A DNA stretch of 64,000 bases from positions 62,001 to 126,000 of the forward strand of contig CAMNWO010000001.1 in assembly GCA_946565805.1 (NCBI GenBank), given 5' to 3'. How positions within the stretch are numbered: the stretch's first letter is position 1; each line of letters opens with the position of its first letter. Source of the DNA: an uncultured Clostridium sp. (GTDB lineage Bacteria > Bacillota > Clostridia > TANB77 > CAG-508). Below, one piece after another: positions 47,388 to 56,243 of this stretch. The translations under genes and the position numbers were made by a program. Under the pieces are notes generated by a model. The model saw only the letters and a list, made by a program, of their open reading frames with translations. It did not search any database and was not told the DNA's origin.

Positions 47388-48218
47388 TTATTTTATATAA
47401 ATACTTGGGTCAACTGGTAAAGAATCTTTTAGAATTTCAAAGTGAAGATGTGGTTCATCTGCAATTTCAAAGACTGCTGTATTACCAACAGTTCCTATTG
47501 ATTGCCCTTTTTCTACTTTTTCACCTTCTACAACAAATTCTGAGGTTAAAAGATTAGAATATACTGTTTGAAAATTATTTTCATGTTCTATTACAACTGT
47601 TAAACCATATCTAGGATCGTTTTTAATAGATTTTACAGTTCCAGCCTCTGCTGTTTTCACAACTGTTGTTTTATCTGCTTTTATGTCAATTCCCATATGG
47701 GTTGTCCATTCTTTTAAAGTCTCTGAATAAATCAAATTATCTTTTGCATATTCTCTAACAATATCTCCCTCTACTGGTTTTTCAAAGCTTATCTCTTTTT
47801 TACTTTCTGTATCTTGTGCTGTCTTTGCATTTGTTGCTACATTTCCAGTATTTTTAGATTGATTTGTAGATGTATTAGTTGTTGTATTGGTTTTTATTGC
47901 ATTCGTTGAATTAATTGTATTAGCTGTATTGCTTATGTTAGTATTATTATTGGTATTTAGTTCATTGGCTGATTCTTCTACTGTTTTTCCTATTTCTGTA
48001 CTAGCACTCTCCGTATTTTGTGTATTATTACTAGCTATATTCGCCATTTTTTCAAGGCTCATAGTACTATTTTTCACATCATCTCTTAAGCTTTTACTAT
48101 ACATAAGCAAAGAAAATACAATAACAGCTAAAATAGTCACTCCAATCCCTGCATAAACAATAATTTTATCAGTTGTCGCTTTGCCCTGGAAATTTTTTCT
48201 TCTATTCTCTCTTCTCAT
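47388..48218 (-). CDS. spoIIQ: SpoIIQ-like M23 peptidase-domain protein
   Basis: 276 residues: cytoplasmic N-terminus, one membrane helix (IIVYAGIGVTILAVIVFSLL), an Asn/Thr-rich linker and a C-terminal LytM/M23 domain with zinc motifs HMGID and HLHFE both intact. In sporulation SpoIIQ sits on the forespore side and pairs with SpoIIIAH across the two membranes; clostridial SpoIIQ keeps the catalytic residues, as here. It follows spoIID. Its one CGG spans codons (ACG GAG). Confidence 0.8.
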   Translation of the reverse strand: MRRENRRKNFQGKATTDKIIVYAGIGVTILAVIVFSLLMYSKSLRDDVKNSTMSLEKMANIASNNTQNTESASTEIGKTVEESANELNTNNNTNISNTANTINSTNAIKTNTTTNTSTNQSKNTGNVATNAKTAQDTESKKEISFEKPVEGDIVREYAKDNLIYSETLKEWTTHMGIDIKADKTTVVKTAEAGTVKSIKNDPRYGLTVVIEHENNFQTVYSNLLTSEFVVEGEKVEKGQSIGTVGNTAVFEIADEPHLHFEILKDSLPVDPSIYIK

Positions 48219-48282
48219 AGAATCCTCCTTTAATTATTTTATTATTACAAGTATTTCCTAATTTTAGAAGATTATACATTAT

Positions 48283-49294
48283 TTATAGAGAATTTATTTC
48301 TTTTATTTCGACATCTTTATAAAAATGGTGAATGATATCTTCATAATTGCTTCCTTGTTTTGCCATTGTATCTGCTCCTGTCTGGCTCATACCAACCCCA
48401 TGACCATATCCTTTTACAACAAACTTTATTTTATCCGCTTCTTTGTTTATCTCAAAATTTGTTGACTTTAAACCAAATATACTTCGTGCTTCTACTCCAG
48501 AAATATTATGATTACCAAATTTGACAGTTTTTACTCGGTTACTGTCTGTATATTCTAATATTTTAATGTCTTCCTCGTTTGTAAAATCAATTTGGATGTC
48601 CTCGTATTGTTCTTTTAGTTCAGTAATTAATTCATCATTTGAAAGTTCAATTTCAGAAGCATATTGACTATAGCCTTCTTCTCCTGCTGTTTCAACTACC
48701 TGCAAATAAGGTAATCCACTTCCTCCCCAAACGTTTACAGGGAGTTCTGTAATTCCTCCACTATTACTATGGAAAAAAGCGTTGATTGGTTCATTGTTGT
48801 AAGTAACGATTTTTCCTTTTGTATCATTTACACATTGCTTTATTTTCTGCCAATTGCTTTCTCGTTTACTTTCTTCCCATCTAGCCATCCTATCTTCTTT
48901 TGAAATCCATGCCTGACAGCAAGTAGATTCATCACAGATATCAGCATTTTCATGTTTTTTATTTCCTACTTTATACAAAGTATATGTTCTAGCTACTACT
49001 GCTTGTGCTTTTAAGGCTTCTACTTCAAAATCCGCAGGCATTTCTGCTGATACTACATGACACAAATATTCATCTAATTCAACCTCTTCTACTTCTTCTG
49101 TTTTTTTATGTAATAATTTAATTGTTCCATACTTTTTATAGTCATATTTTTTCTCTTCCTTTTGGTCTACTGCATTTTCTATATTATTTCCGCACTTTCT
49201 CTGGACTTTTGGGTTTATCTTGCTTGGTTAACATGGCTGGCATAACAAAACAAACAAAAACAAAAGCAAAGAAATATAACAAAAATTTCTTCAT
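48283..49294 (-). CDS. spoIID: SpoIID lytic transglycosylase, one CGG +1 site
   Basis: 336 residues after correction. The in-frame CGG at 49190-49192 is followed two codons later by TAA; skipping its C joins the signal-anchor segment (MKKFLLYFFAFVFVCFVMPA) to GNNIENAVDQKEEKKYDYKK and on into the known domain ELDEYLCHVVSAEMPADFEV, ALKAQAVVARTYTLYK, AFFHSNSGGITE, GYGHGVGMSQTGA. Without the shift the protein would lack its membrane anchor. SpoIID cuts peptidoglycan during engulfment. Overlap of the ribosome-binding site GGAGG with the flanking repeat at 49307 is close. Confidence 0.9.
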
Positions 49295-49306
49295 CGACTT
49301 TCCTCC

Positions 49307-49416
49307 CGATGTTTTTTGGGACGGGGTCAAAAAACATCGTTTTAATATTTTTATTATTTACTTTATCTCTATTTTTAAAAAAGCGATGTTTTTTGACCCC
49401 GTCCCAAAAAACATCG
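49307..49416. repeat. GATGTTTTTTG repeat pair (subfamily B)
   Basis: Two inverted copies of a 33-base unit (CGATGTTTTTTGGGACGGGG followed by TCAAAAAACATCG), each itself able to form a hairpin, separated by about 45 AT-rich bases. Lies between spoIID and sigF. Confidence 0.9.
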
Positions 49417-49421
49417 CCAAG

Positions 49422-50096
49422 TCATGCTTCTTTTAATTTTTGTTTCATATTTCCTAAAATTCTTCGTTCTATTCTCGAAACTTGCACTTGTGTAATTCCT
49501 AAAATTTTTGCTACTTGTGATTGTGTTTTTTCTTTATAAAATCTTAACAATATGATTTCTTTGTCTCGTGTTTCTAAGTTCTCAATTAATTGTTTAACTG
49601 TCAATTTATTGGTTATTATTTCTTCTTCATTTTGATGGTTCGATAATGTTTCTAATAAGCTAATACTGTTCCCATCTTTCTGATTGGTATAGGTACTTCC
49701 TTCTATTGATTCTACTACATTGGTTGATTCCATTGCTAAAACAATATCTTCTTGTGACGTTTTTAGTTCCTTTGCTATTTGTGCTATTGTTATTTCTTCC
49801 CCTTTTTTGTAAAAGAATTCCTTTTGCAATTCTTTTATTTTGATGCTTAATTCTTTTATGCTTCTACTTACTTTAACAGGTCCATCATCTCTTATATATC
49901 TTTTGATTTCTCCTATCATATAGGGTACAGCATAAGTCGATAATTTCACATCAAAACTCACATCAAATCGTTGGATAGATTTGATAAACCCTAAGACACC
50001 TATTTGGTATAAATCTTCTAGTTCATAACCTCTTCCATTAAATCTCTTTACAATACTCCAGATAAGTCCATTATTTTGCTCGATTAGTTTTCCCAT
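49422..50096 (-). CDS. sigF: sporulation sigma factor SigF (N-terminus uncertain)
   Basis: 224 residues from ATG 50096: region 2 NNGLIWSIVKRFNGRGYELE, YQIGVLGFIKSIQRFD and LSTYAVPYMIGEIKRYIRD; region 4 ETRDKEIILLRFYKEKTQSQ and ILGITQVQVSRIERRIL. Directs the first forespore genes and is held by SpoIIAB. About 20 residues are missing against the family. They appear upstream from an ATG at 50155 (MYENDIEQIKKAQT), followed by an in-frame CGG (50111-50113); after a skip this reads GDKF, then TTT TGA, and a second +1 would be needed to reach the main frame. Alternatively the short form is made from 50096. Confidence 0.85.
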   Translation of the reverse strand: MGKLIEQNNGLIWSIVKRFNGRGYELEDLYQIGVLGFIKSIQRFDVSFDVKLSTYAVPYMIGEIKRYIRDDGPVKVSRSIKELSIKIKELQKEFFYKKGEEITIAQIAKELKTSQEDIVLAMESTNVVESIEGSTYTNQKDGNSISLLETLSNHQNEEEIITNKLTVKQLIENLETRDKEIILLRFYKEKTQSQVAKILGITQVQVSRIERRILGNMKQKLKEA

Positions 50097-50172
50097 TTCA
50101 AATTTATCTCCGTGTTTGGGCTTTTTTTATTTGTTCTATATCATTTTCATACATAATAAAACCCCTTTATTT

Positions 50173-50649
50173 TTAATCTTTTGTTAGCATTTGAAAATCC
50201 TCTTCTTCGCTTTCTAATTTTGGTTTGATTTTTTTACTCATCGTTATTTTCGTTCCTAGTCCTTCAATAGATTCTACTTCCATGGTATCCATAAAACTTT
50301 CCATAATAGTAAATCCCATACCAGACCTTTCTAAATTTGGTCTTGTTGTGTATAGTGGTTCTTTGGCTATATCAATATTCTCAATTCCTTTTCCTTTATC
50401 TGAAATCTCTAGTATGATTTCATTCTCTTTTAAATGACCTACTATTTTTACAATTCCTTGTTTATTTTCATAACCATGAATAATACAATTGGTTACTGCT
50501 TCCGAAACAGCTGTCTTTATATCTGCTAGTTCTTCAATAGTAGGGTCTAATTGTGAAGCAAATGCGGCAACGGTAACTCTTGCAAATGCTTCATTTTTTG
50601 ACTTACTTATAAATTCTAATTTCATTTCATTTTCATAAACATCATTCAT
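50173..50649 (-). CDS. spoIIAB: anti-sigma F factor / serine kinase SpoIIAB
   Basis: 158 residues, GHKL ATPase: [36 protein letters not shown] (N box), [11 protein letters not shown] (G1), [14 protein letters not shown] (G2). Binds SigF and phosphorylates SpoIIAA. Its TCG GAA pair holds CGG only across codons. Second gene of the spoIIA operon, with the short ORF leading to sigF starting 17 bases after it. Confidence 0.95.
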   Translation of the reverse strand: MNDVYENEMKLEFISKSKNEAFARVTVAAFASQLDPTIEELADIKTAVSEAVTNCIIHGYENKQGIVKIVGHLKENEIILEISDKGKGIENIDIAKEPLYTTRPNLERSGMGFTIMESFMDTMEVESIEGLGTKITMSKKIKPKLESEEEDFQMLTKD

Positions 50650-50688
50650 TTTTTCTTTTCCTTTCTTATCAGAGAAGGTGTGATTTGG

Positions 50689-50737
50689 AACAGTCCCCCA
50701 TTATCCCTATAGGTGTTTTTGGGAACAGACCTTCCCT
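50689..50737. repeat. degenerate GGAACAG repeats between spoIIAA and spoIIAB
   Basis: TTTGGAACAGTCCC and TTTGGGAACAGACC as a direct pair; related to the dispersed GGGACAG family but diverged. Confidence 0.5.
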
Positions 50738-50748
50738 TTTTTCTTCTT

Positions 50749-51072
50749 TTAAGCTTCTTGCAAATCTTGTGCTACTGGAATTAGTTTTAATATTCCACTC
50801 ATTTCGAATATTCTTTTTACACTTGCACCTAAATTACTAACTTCTAATTTTGCTCCTAATAAGTTAGCAAATTTATATCTTCCGATTACCATTCCTATTC
50901 CTGCACTATCCATGAAAGTGACACGATCAAAATCAAATATAACTCTTTTAGGCATATATCTTTCCATTTCATAATCTGCTCTCCTCCTTATCTTTTGTAC
51001 ACTGCAATCATCAATTTCATCTGTGATTTTGAAAACGAGAAGCTTGTCCTCTTCATAAAATTTTGATTCCAT
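50749..51072 (-). CDS. spoIIAA: anti-anti-sigma factor SpoIIAA
   Basis: 107 residues, STAS domain with the phosphorylated Ser in FMDSAGIGMVIGRY. In its unphosphorylated form it releases SigF from SpoIIAB. First gene of the operon, with a TTGGAA, 17 bases, TATAAT promoter at 51111-51139. The predicted C-terminus KLIPVAQDLQEA is of normal length. Confidence 0.94.
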   Translation of the reverse strand: MESKFYEEDKLLVFKITDEIDDCSVQKIRRRADYEMERYMPKRVIFDFDRVTFMDSAGIGMVIGRYKFANLLGAKLEVSNLGASVKRIFEMSGILKLIPVAQDLQEA

Positions 51073-51110
51073 TTTTTTCTCATTCCTTTCCTTCTCTTTT
51101 TTCTTTTTGT

Positions 51111-51139
51111 ATTATAGTATATTTTACATTTTTTTCCAA
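51111..51139 (-). promoter_or_regulatory. spoIIA operon promoter (vegetative type)
   Basis: TTGGAA (51134-51139), 17 bases, TATAAT (51111-51116) on the minus strand. A SigH-type promoter, usual for this operon, was not recognised. Confidence 0.6.
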
Positions 51140-51221
51140 TAGCGAAGTTTAAGAAGTTTTGTCGATTGCTTAGAAGTTTTCGACAAAATAATTTTATTTT
51201 TAAACAATGACCTTATCAAAC

Positions 51222-51250
51222 TTGAAGTTTTCATAAAATCATGATATAGT
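51222..51250 (+). promoter_or_regulatory. promoter of an orphan gene
   Basis: TTGAAG, 17 bases, TATAGT, with a TTTTCATAAAAT spacer resembling the TTTTATGTNAA spacers at the other orphan loci. Confidence 0.65.
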
Positions 51251-51308
51251 TTATACAATATTTTTGTAACTTTGTAACTTTTCAATAAATTAATTGGGAG
51301 GTATTATT

Positions 51309-51611
51309 ATGAGAAATGTCAATAGGATTTATCATTTTTCTAGTCCACATGGTTTCTATTATTACCAAATCATTGTAAATAATGGTCTTATCGTTCAAGC
51401 ATCTGGAAAAAAACTTTCATCAACAGTTTATTCTTATTCTATCTATGATAGAAATTATAATGATCTTGCGTTTATTATAATAGGACTAATTTCTTATCCT
51501 GGTATCCACTTAGAAAAATTAAAAGAGCTCTATATCGTTCTTAATAATGGTCCAGAGAAAGACTTGGTAAAATCAATTCAGCAATCACTTATTGACAAAT
51601 TAACTTTCTAA
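51309..51611 (+). CDS. orphan 100-residue protein
   Basis: Begins MRNVNRIYHFSSPHGFYYYQ. Rich in Tyr and Ile; a beta-rich first half then KLKELYIVLNNGPEKDLVKS. Not recognised. GGGAGG upstream, own promoter and terminator. It contains no CGG. Confidence 0.6.
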   Translation: MRNVNRIYHFSSPHGFYYYQIIVNNGLIVQASGKKLSSTVYSYSIYDRNYNDLAFIIIGLISYPGIHLEKLKELYIVLNNGPEKDLVKSIQQSLIDKLTF

Positions 51612-51616
51612 AAAAT

Positions 51617-51656
51617 AAAGAAGAGTTTCTTTTTACAGAATCTCTTCTTTGTTTTT
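51617..51656. terminator. terminator between the orphan gene and valS
   Basis: AAAGAAGAG and CTCTTCTTT arms with T-runs on both sides. Confidence 0.7.
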
Positions 51657-51658
51657 TA

Positions 51659-54310
51659 TTATTTTTCAATTTTAGCAAGCATTGCTTTATACTTTTCTAA
51701 TTTCGCTTTTTCTTCTTCAATTTTAGCTTGTGGTGCTTTATTAATAAATCCTGGGTTAGAAAGCATTTTTTCACATCTTGCTATTTCTTGGCCTAATCTT
51801 GCTTTCTCCTCTTCTTGTCTCTTACGCTCTTCTTCTTTATCGATTAGTCCTTCTAATGGCATATATAACTCAATTCCATCTGTTATGATTTGGATACTGT
51901 CCCCTGGAATTTCATTTTTGTTATTTTGGACCATTAGTTCTTTTCCAAATCCTAATTTTAATAAAAATTCTTTTGCTTCTTCAATTTCTTTTTTGTATTT
52001 TGCAGTTACAAAAACTAAGTCTGCCTTTTTAGATGGATGAATATTTTTATTGGCTCTTATGTTTCTAATTTCTACAATGATTTCCTTTAGTTTTTCAACA
52101 ATATCTTCATTTTCATCATATTCTACTCTTTGCTTCGTTTTTGGCCAATTTGTCATCATTAGTTCTTTATCATTATAATTGGCTAATTCAGCATAAATTT
52201 CAGAAGTTACAAAAGGCATAAATGGATGTAATAATTTTAAACTATCTCCAAATACATAATTTAGAACAAAACTTACTTGTATTTTATCTTCTTGATTATC
52301 ACTGTATAGTCTAGTTTTAACCATTTCAATATACCAGTCACAGAATTCATTCCAAATAAAGCTATATATATTATCCAAAGCAATTCCTAAGTCGTATTCT
52401 TCCATATTTCTAGTTACTGTTTTGATTAAATTGTCTAGCTTATTTAAAATCCATCTATCTTCTATTTTTAATGCTTCTGCTCTATATTTACCAGTTTCTT
52501 TGTCTTTAATAGATTCTCCAAAAGCAATTATTTCTTCTTTGGAAGCCATATTCATGATAATAAATTTAGCAGCATTCCATATTTTATTAGCGAAGTTAGA
52601 AGCTTGGTCTAATTTCTCTGGCATATAACGAATGTCATTCCCCATAGTCGTTCCAGATAATACAGAAAATCTCAAGGCATCTGCACCATATTGTTCAATT
52701 ACTTCAATTGGATCTACACCATTTCCTAATGTCTTTGACATTTTTCTTCCTTGGCTATCACGTACAATTCCATGAATTAGGACATCACTAAATGGTTTTT
52801 CTCCCATCGTTTCTAAGCCTGAAAACACCATTCTAGCTACCCAGAAGAAAATAATGTCATAGCCAGTAACTAGTACATTGGTTGGATAAAATGTTTTTAG
52901 GTCTTCTGCTTCTTTGTTTGGCCAACCAAGTGTTGAAAATGGCCATAATGCAGAGCTAAACCAAGTATCTAGTGTATCTGGGTCTTGTCTTAAATTGGTG
53001 CAACCACATTTTTCACATGCTTCTGGTTTAGTTTTAGCTACATTTGTGTGTCCACATTCTTCACAATAGTAAGCTGGTATTTGATGTCCCCACCATAATT
53101 GTCTTGAAATACACCAATCTTGAATGTTTTCCATCCAATTAAAATAGGTTTTTTCATATCTTTTAGGAACAAATTTTACGTCATCATTTCTAACTGCTTT
53201 AATAGCTGGTTCTGCTAATTCTTTCATTTTTACAAACCACTGCTCTGAAATTTTAGGTTCAATGGTGTTTTTACATCTTTCACATTTAGCAACATTGTGT
53301 GTATATTCTTCTTCTTTTACTAATGCTCCTATTTCTTTTAGCTTTTCTACAATTTTTTGTCTAGCTTCTAATAAATCCATTCCTTTGTATTCTGGAACTA
53401 AATTTCCCATTTTGAAACTCTCATCAAATACTTCAATGATTTCTAAATTATGTCTTAATCCTGCTTGATAATCGTTCATATCATGTGCTGGTGTGATTTT
53501 TACAGCACCTGTTCCAAATTCCTTTTCTACAAAAGAATCTGCTATAATTGGAATTTCTTTGTTCATAATTGGTAAAATACAAGTTTTTCCCACTAAATCT
53601 TTGTATCTTTCGTCTTCTGGATGAACGGCTATTGCAGTATCTCCTAACATAGTTTCTGGTCTTGTCGTAGCAACAATAATGTAGGCATCTTCTCCTTTTA
53701 CTTGATAACGAATGTGCCACAAGTGAGAAGCTTCTTCATGATATTCTACCTCTGCATCAGAAATAGAAGTATTACAGTTAGTACACCAGTTTACCATTCT
53801 TTTTCCTTTATAGATTAATCCTTTATTATATAAGTTCGTAAACTGTTCTAAAACAGCATCAGATAATCCTTCATCTAACGTAAATCTTCTTCTTTCCCAA
53901 TCACAAGAGCATCCTAATTTTCTTTGTTGTTCTTGAATGGTTCCTCCATAAAGATGTGTCCAATCCCAAGCTTCTTCAATGAACTTTTCTCTTCCTAAAT
54001 CTTGTTTGGATTTTCCTTCTGCTTTTAACTTTTGAACTACTTTCATTTCTGTTGAAATAGAGGCATGGTCTGAACCTGGAAGCCATAAGGTATTATATCC
54101 TTGCATTCTTTTAAAACGAATTAAAATATCTTGTATGGTATCATCTAGTGCATGCCCCATATGTAGTTTTCCTGTTACATTTGGTGGTGGCATCATAATG
54201 CAATAACTCTCTTTGCTTTTATCCATACTTGGTTTAAAATAACCTTTTTCTTCCCATTGTTGGTACAATTTTTCTTCAAAATCCTTTGGATTGTACTTTT
54301 CTTTTAACAT
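51659..54310 (-). CDS. valS: valyl-tRNA synthetase
   Basis: 883 residues, normal for the family. HIGH motif PPPNVTGKLHMGHALDD, editing domain TTRPETMLGDTAIAVHPED, KMSKS motif GRKMSKTLGNGVDP, anticodon-binding domain and the C-terminal coiled coil (RQEEEKARLGQEIARCEKML). Start at 54310 (MLKEKYNPKDFEEKLYQQW) with AAGGAGG upstream; a longer reading lies in the leader. No CGG in the 2.6-kb gene, despite many glycines. Controlled by the T-box upstream. Confidence 0.97.
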   Translation of the reverse strand: MLKEKYNPKDFEEKLYQQWEEKGYFKPSMDKSKESYCIMMPPPNVTGKLHMGHALDDTIQDILIRFKRMQGYNTLWLPGSDHASISTEMKVVQKLKAEGKSKQDLGREKFIEEAWDWTHLYGGTIQEQQRKLGCSCDWERRRFTLDEGLSDAVLEQFTNLYNKGLIYKGKRMVNWCTNCNTSISDAEVEYHEEASHLWHIRYQVKGEDAYIIVATTRPETMLGDTAIAVHPEDERYKDLVGKTCILPIMNKEIPIIADSFVEKEFGTGAVKITPAHDMNDYQAGLRHNLEIIEVFDESFKMGNLVPEYKGMDLLEARQKIVEKLKEIGALVKEEEYTHNVAKCERCKNTIEPKISEQWFVKMKELAEPAIKAVRNDDVKFVPKRYEKTYFNWMENIQDWCISRQLWWGHQIPAYYCEECGHTNVAKTKPEACEKCGCTNLRQDPDTLDTWFSSALWPFSTLGWPNKEAEDLKTFYPTNVLVTGYDIIFFWVARMVFSGLETMGEKPFSDVLIHGIVRDSQGRKMSKTLGNGVDPIEVIEQYGADALRFSVLSGTTMGNDIRYMPEKLDQASNFANKIWNAAKFIIMNMASKEEIIAFGESIKDKETGKYRAEALKIEDRWILNKLDNLIKTVTRNMEEYDLGIALDNIYSFIWNEFCDWYIEMVKTRLYSDNQEDKIQVSFVLNYVFGDSLKLLHPFMPFVTSEIYAELANYNDKELMMTNWPKTKQRVEYDENEDIVEKLKEIIVEIRNIRANKNIHPSKKADLVFVTAKYKKEIEEAKEFLLKLGFGKELMVQNNKNEIPGDSIQIITDGIELYMPLEGLIDKEEERKRQEEEKARLGQEIARCEKMLSNPGFINKAPQAKIEEEKAKLEKYKAMLAKIEK

Positions 54311-54333
54311 AATCATTCCTCCTTTGATACTAT

Positions 54334-54356
54334 AGGGACACCCCTTATTTGTCTCA
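54334..54356. repeat. remnant of the GGGACA...TGTCTC repeat
   Basis: TAGGGACACCCCTTATTTGT then CTC; half of a subfamily A arm in the valS leader, after the T-box terminator. Confidence 0.45.
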
Positions 54357-54364
54357 AATAAATC

Positions 54365-54625
54365 AAAACAAAAACTCGCCCTAAACATAAGGGCGAGCAT
54401 ATTTCTCACGGTACCACCTTAATTATAATCTTTTCTAGATTATATCTTAGTTAGCTTTTAACGTGGCTTAAACGGATACTCCTATTTTTTATTTCTCAGA
54501 ATATCAACTAAAAAAGCTACTTTCCATTTACCTTTTTCTTAAGAAGCTTTCAGCCAGTGACTTCTTTTCTCTAAAAAGTAAGTATAAATGTACTCCTCTT
54601 TTTTCTTGTTTTTTACTAATGTATT
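54365..54625 (-). ncRNA. T-box leader of valS
   Basis: The T-box core GGTGGTACCGTGAG reads on the minus strand at 54405-54418. It is followed by a terminator hairpin CTCGCCC-loop-GGGCGAG (54375-54397) and a T-run. Upstream about 200 bases can form stem I. Uncharged tRNA-Val is expected to switch transcription on. The specifier codon was not resolved by hand. Confidence 0.9.
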
Positions 54626-54628
54626 ATT

Positions 54629-54657
54629 ATTATTGCATAATTTTTTAAAATTTGCAA
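54629..54657 (-). promoter_or_regulatory. valS promoter
   Basis: TTGCAA, 17 bases, AATAAT on the minus strand; back to back with the promoter at 54666. Confidence 0.6.
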
Positions 54658-54665
54658 TACTTTTT

Positions 54666-54694
54666 TTGATTTTTATGTTAAATTATAGTATAAT
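54666..54694 (+). promoter_or_regulatory. promoter of an orphan gene
   Basis: TTGATT, 17 bases (TTTATGTTAAAT start), TATAAT. Confidence 0.8.
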
Positions 54695-54741
54695 GGAATT
54701 AAGGATTTATTCCTAATTTTTTGAAGGGAGAATTATTGATA

Positions 54742-54972
54742 ATGATGATGGAATTGTATTTTTCTATTACGGATCGGACGGAATCATGTGAAATTGACTT
54801 GGCCGATACGACACAACTCGCAAATTGGAAAGAAGTTGAGGATTTCTTAGAAAGATCAGATGTTATGCCCAACATAAAGAAAGATACTCTCGTTGCTTTC
54901 TATTTTAAAACGAATAGAGAGTACTTACTTGCCAAAAATTATTGCGAGAAGTACGGATTCATTTTAAAATAA
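54742..54972 (+). CDS. orphan 76-residue acidic protein
   Basis: Begins MMMELYFSITDRTESCEIDL. Not recognised. GAAGGGAG lies 11 bases upstream. In-frame CGG (GAT CGG ACG, about codon 12) is read straight: a shift would stop the chain within a few codons. Single-gene unit with own promoter and terminator. Confidence 0.6.
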   Translation: MMMELYFSITDRTESCEIDLADTTQLANWKEVEDFLERSDVMPNIKKDTLVAFYFKTNREYLLAKNYCEKYGFILK

Positions 54973-54984
54973 TTCGAAAAGAAG

Positions 54985-55026
54985 AAAAAACTGGTAACTG
55001 AAACTTTTTCAGATACCAGTTTTTTT
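54985..55026 (+). terminator. terminator of the orphan gene
   Basis: AAAAACTGGTA and TACCAGTTTTTTT arms. Confidence 0.8.
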
Positions 55027-55060
55027 CGATGTTTTTTGACCCCGTCCCAAAAAACACCAA
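55027..55060. repeat. single arm of the GATGTTTTTTG repeat (subfamily B)
   Basis: CGATGTTTTTTGACCCCGTC then CCAAAAAACACC; one copy only, abutting the end of the alcohol dehydrogenase gene. Confidence 0.85.
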
Positions 55061-55066
55061 AAAACA

Positions 55067-56221
55067 TTACATTGCTTTTCGATATAATTCTATAAAATCT
55101 TCTTTACTAACTTCTCTTGGATTTCCTGGTTTGCATGGATCGTTCATTGCTTTTTCAGCAAGCATTTCGAAATCTTCTTCTTTTACTCCATAATCTTTTA
55201 TGGTTTGTGTAATTCCCACTGCTTTACTAAGTTCTGATAACATCCATACAAAAGTATTAATAACATCTTGGTCATTTAAATGTTCTGCATCTGGTCTTCC
55301 AATATTGACTAATATTTCTCTAAATCGATTCGCACATACTTCTCCATTGTATCTCATAACTGTTGGTAATAACATCGCATTGGCAATTCCATGAGGTGTA
55401 TCATAAACAGCTCCTAATTGGTGTGCCATAGAATGTACAATACCAAGTCCTACATTAGAAAATCCCATTCCTGCTATATATTGTGCCATTCCCATCATCT
55501 CAATCGCTTCTTCGTTTTTTTCGTTCACAGCTGATGGCAAATATTTAAAAATCATTTGAATGGCCTTCATATGAAACATATCTGACATTTCATTGTGCCC
55601 TGCTGTAATATACCCTTCTACAGCATGAGTTAGAGCGTCCATTCCTGTTGCTGCAGCTAAACTTTTTGGCATAGATGCCATTAACTCAGAATCTACAATT
55701 GCTAAAATTGGAATATCATTTGGGTCTACACATACCATTTTTATTTTAGCCTCTTCATCTGTAATGACATAGTTAATTGTAACTTCTGCAGCTGTTCCTG
55801 CTGTTGTTGGAAGTGCAATAATTGGCATTCCTTTGTTTACAGTATTGGATAATCCATTTAGCGATTTAACATCTACTCTGTCTGGATTTGTCATAACAAT
55901 TGAAATTCCTTTTGCTGTATCAATACTTGAACCTCCTCCTACTGCTACAATTACATCTGCTTTTGATGTTTGACAAGCTTTTACACCATCTGTTACATTT
56001 TTTATAGTTGGATTTGGTTTTACTGCTGAATAGATTTCATATGGTATTTCAGCTTTGTTTAATACTTCTTCTATCTTAGCAGTTACTCCTGCTTCTACTA
56101 AAGCCGTATCACTTACTAAAAATACTTTTTTAAATCCTCTTTTTTTAATTTCTATAGCAAGCTCTTCTCTTGCCCCTTTCCCGAAATAAGATGTTTCATT
56201 TAATACAAATTTTGTTGACAT
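55067..56221 (-). CDS. iron-containing alcohol dehydrogenase
   Basis: 384 residues. NAD-binding GGGSSIDTAKGISI, iron ligands in DALTHAVEGYI and HSMAHQLGAVYDTPHGIANA. Oxidises or reduces alcohols/aldehydes with NAD(P); closest in look to 1,3-propanediol or lactaldehyde-type dehydrogenases, exact substrate unknown. AAGGAGG precedes the start at 56221 (MSTKFVLNETSYFGKGAREE). Its CGG trinucleotides are all out of frame. Confidence 0.92.
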   Translation of the reverse strand: MSTKFVLNETSYFGKGAREELAIEIKKRGFKKVFLVSDTALVEAGVTAKIEEVLNKAEIPYEIYSAVKPNPTIKNVTDGVKACQTSKADVIVAVGGGSSIDTAKGISIVMTNPDRVDVKSLNGLSNTVNKGMPIIALPTTAGTAAEVTINYVITDEEAKIKMVCVDPNDIPILAIVDSELMASMPKSLAAATGMDALTHAVEGYITAGHNEMSDMFHMKAIQMIFKYLPSAVNEKNEEAIEMMGMAQYIAGMGFSNVGLGIVHSMAHQLGAVYDTPHGIANAMLLPTVMRYNGEVCANRFREILVNIGRPDAEHLNDQDVINTFVWMLSELSKAVGITQTIKDYGVKEEDFEMLAEKAMNDPCKPGNPREVSKEDFIELYRKAM

Positions 56222-56243
56222 TTTCTTTTTCCTCCTTTGTTTT

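Noticed and set aside
49422..50155. Counting sigF among the clean CGG sites
   Set aside because: The frame after the CGG skip still meets TGA because of one extra T, so a second event or an internal start is needed.
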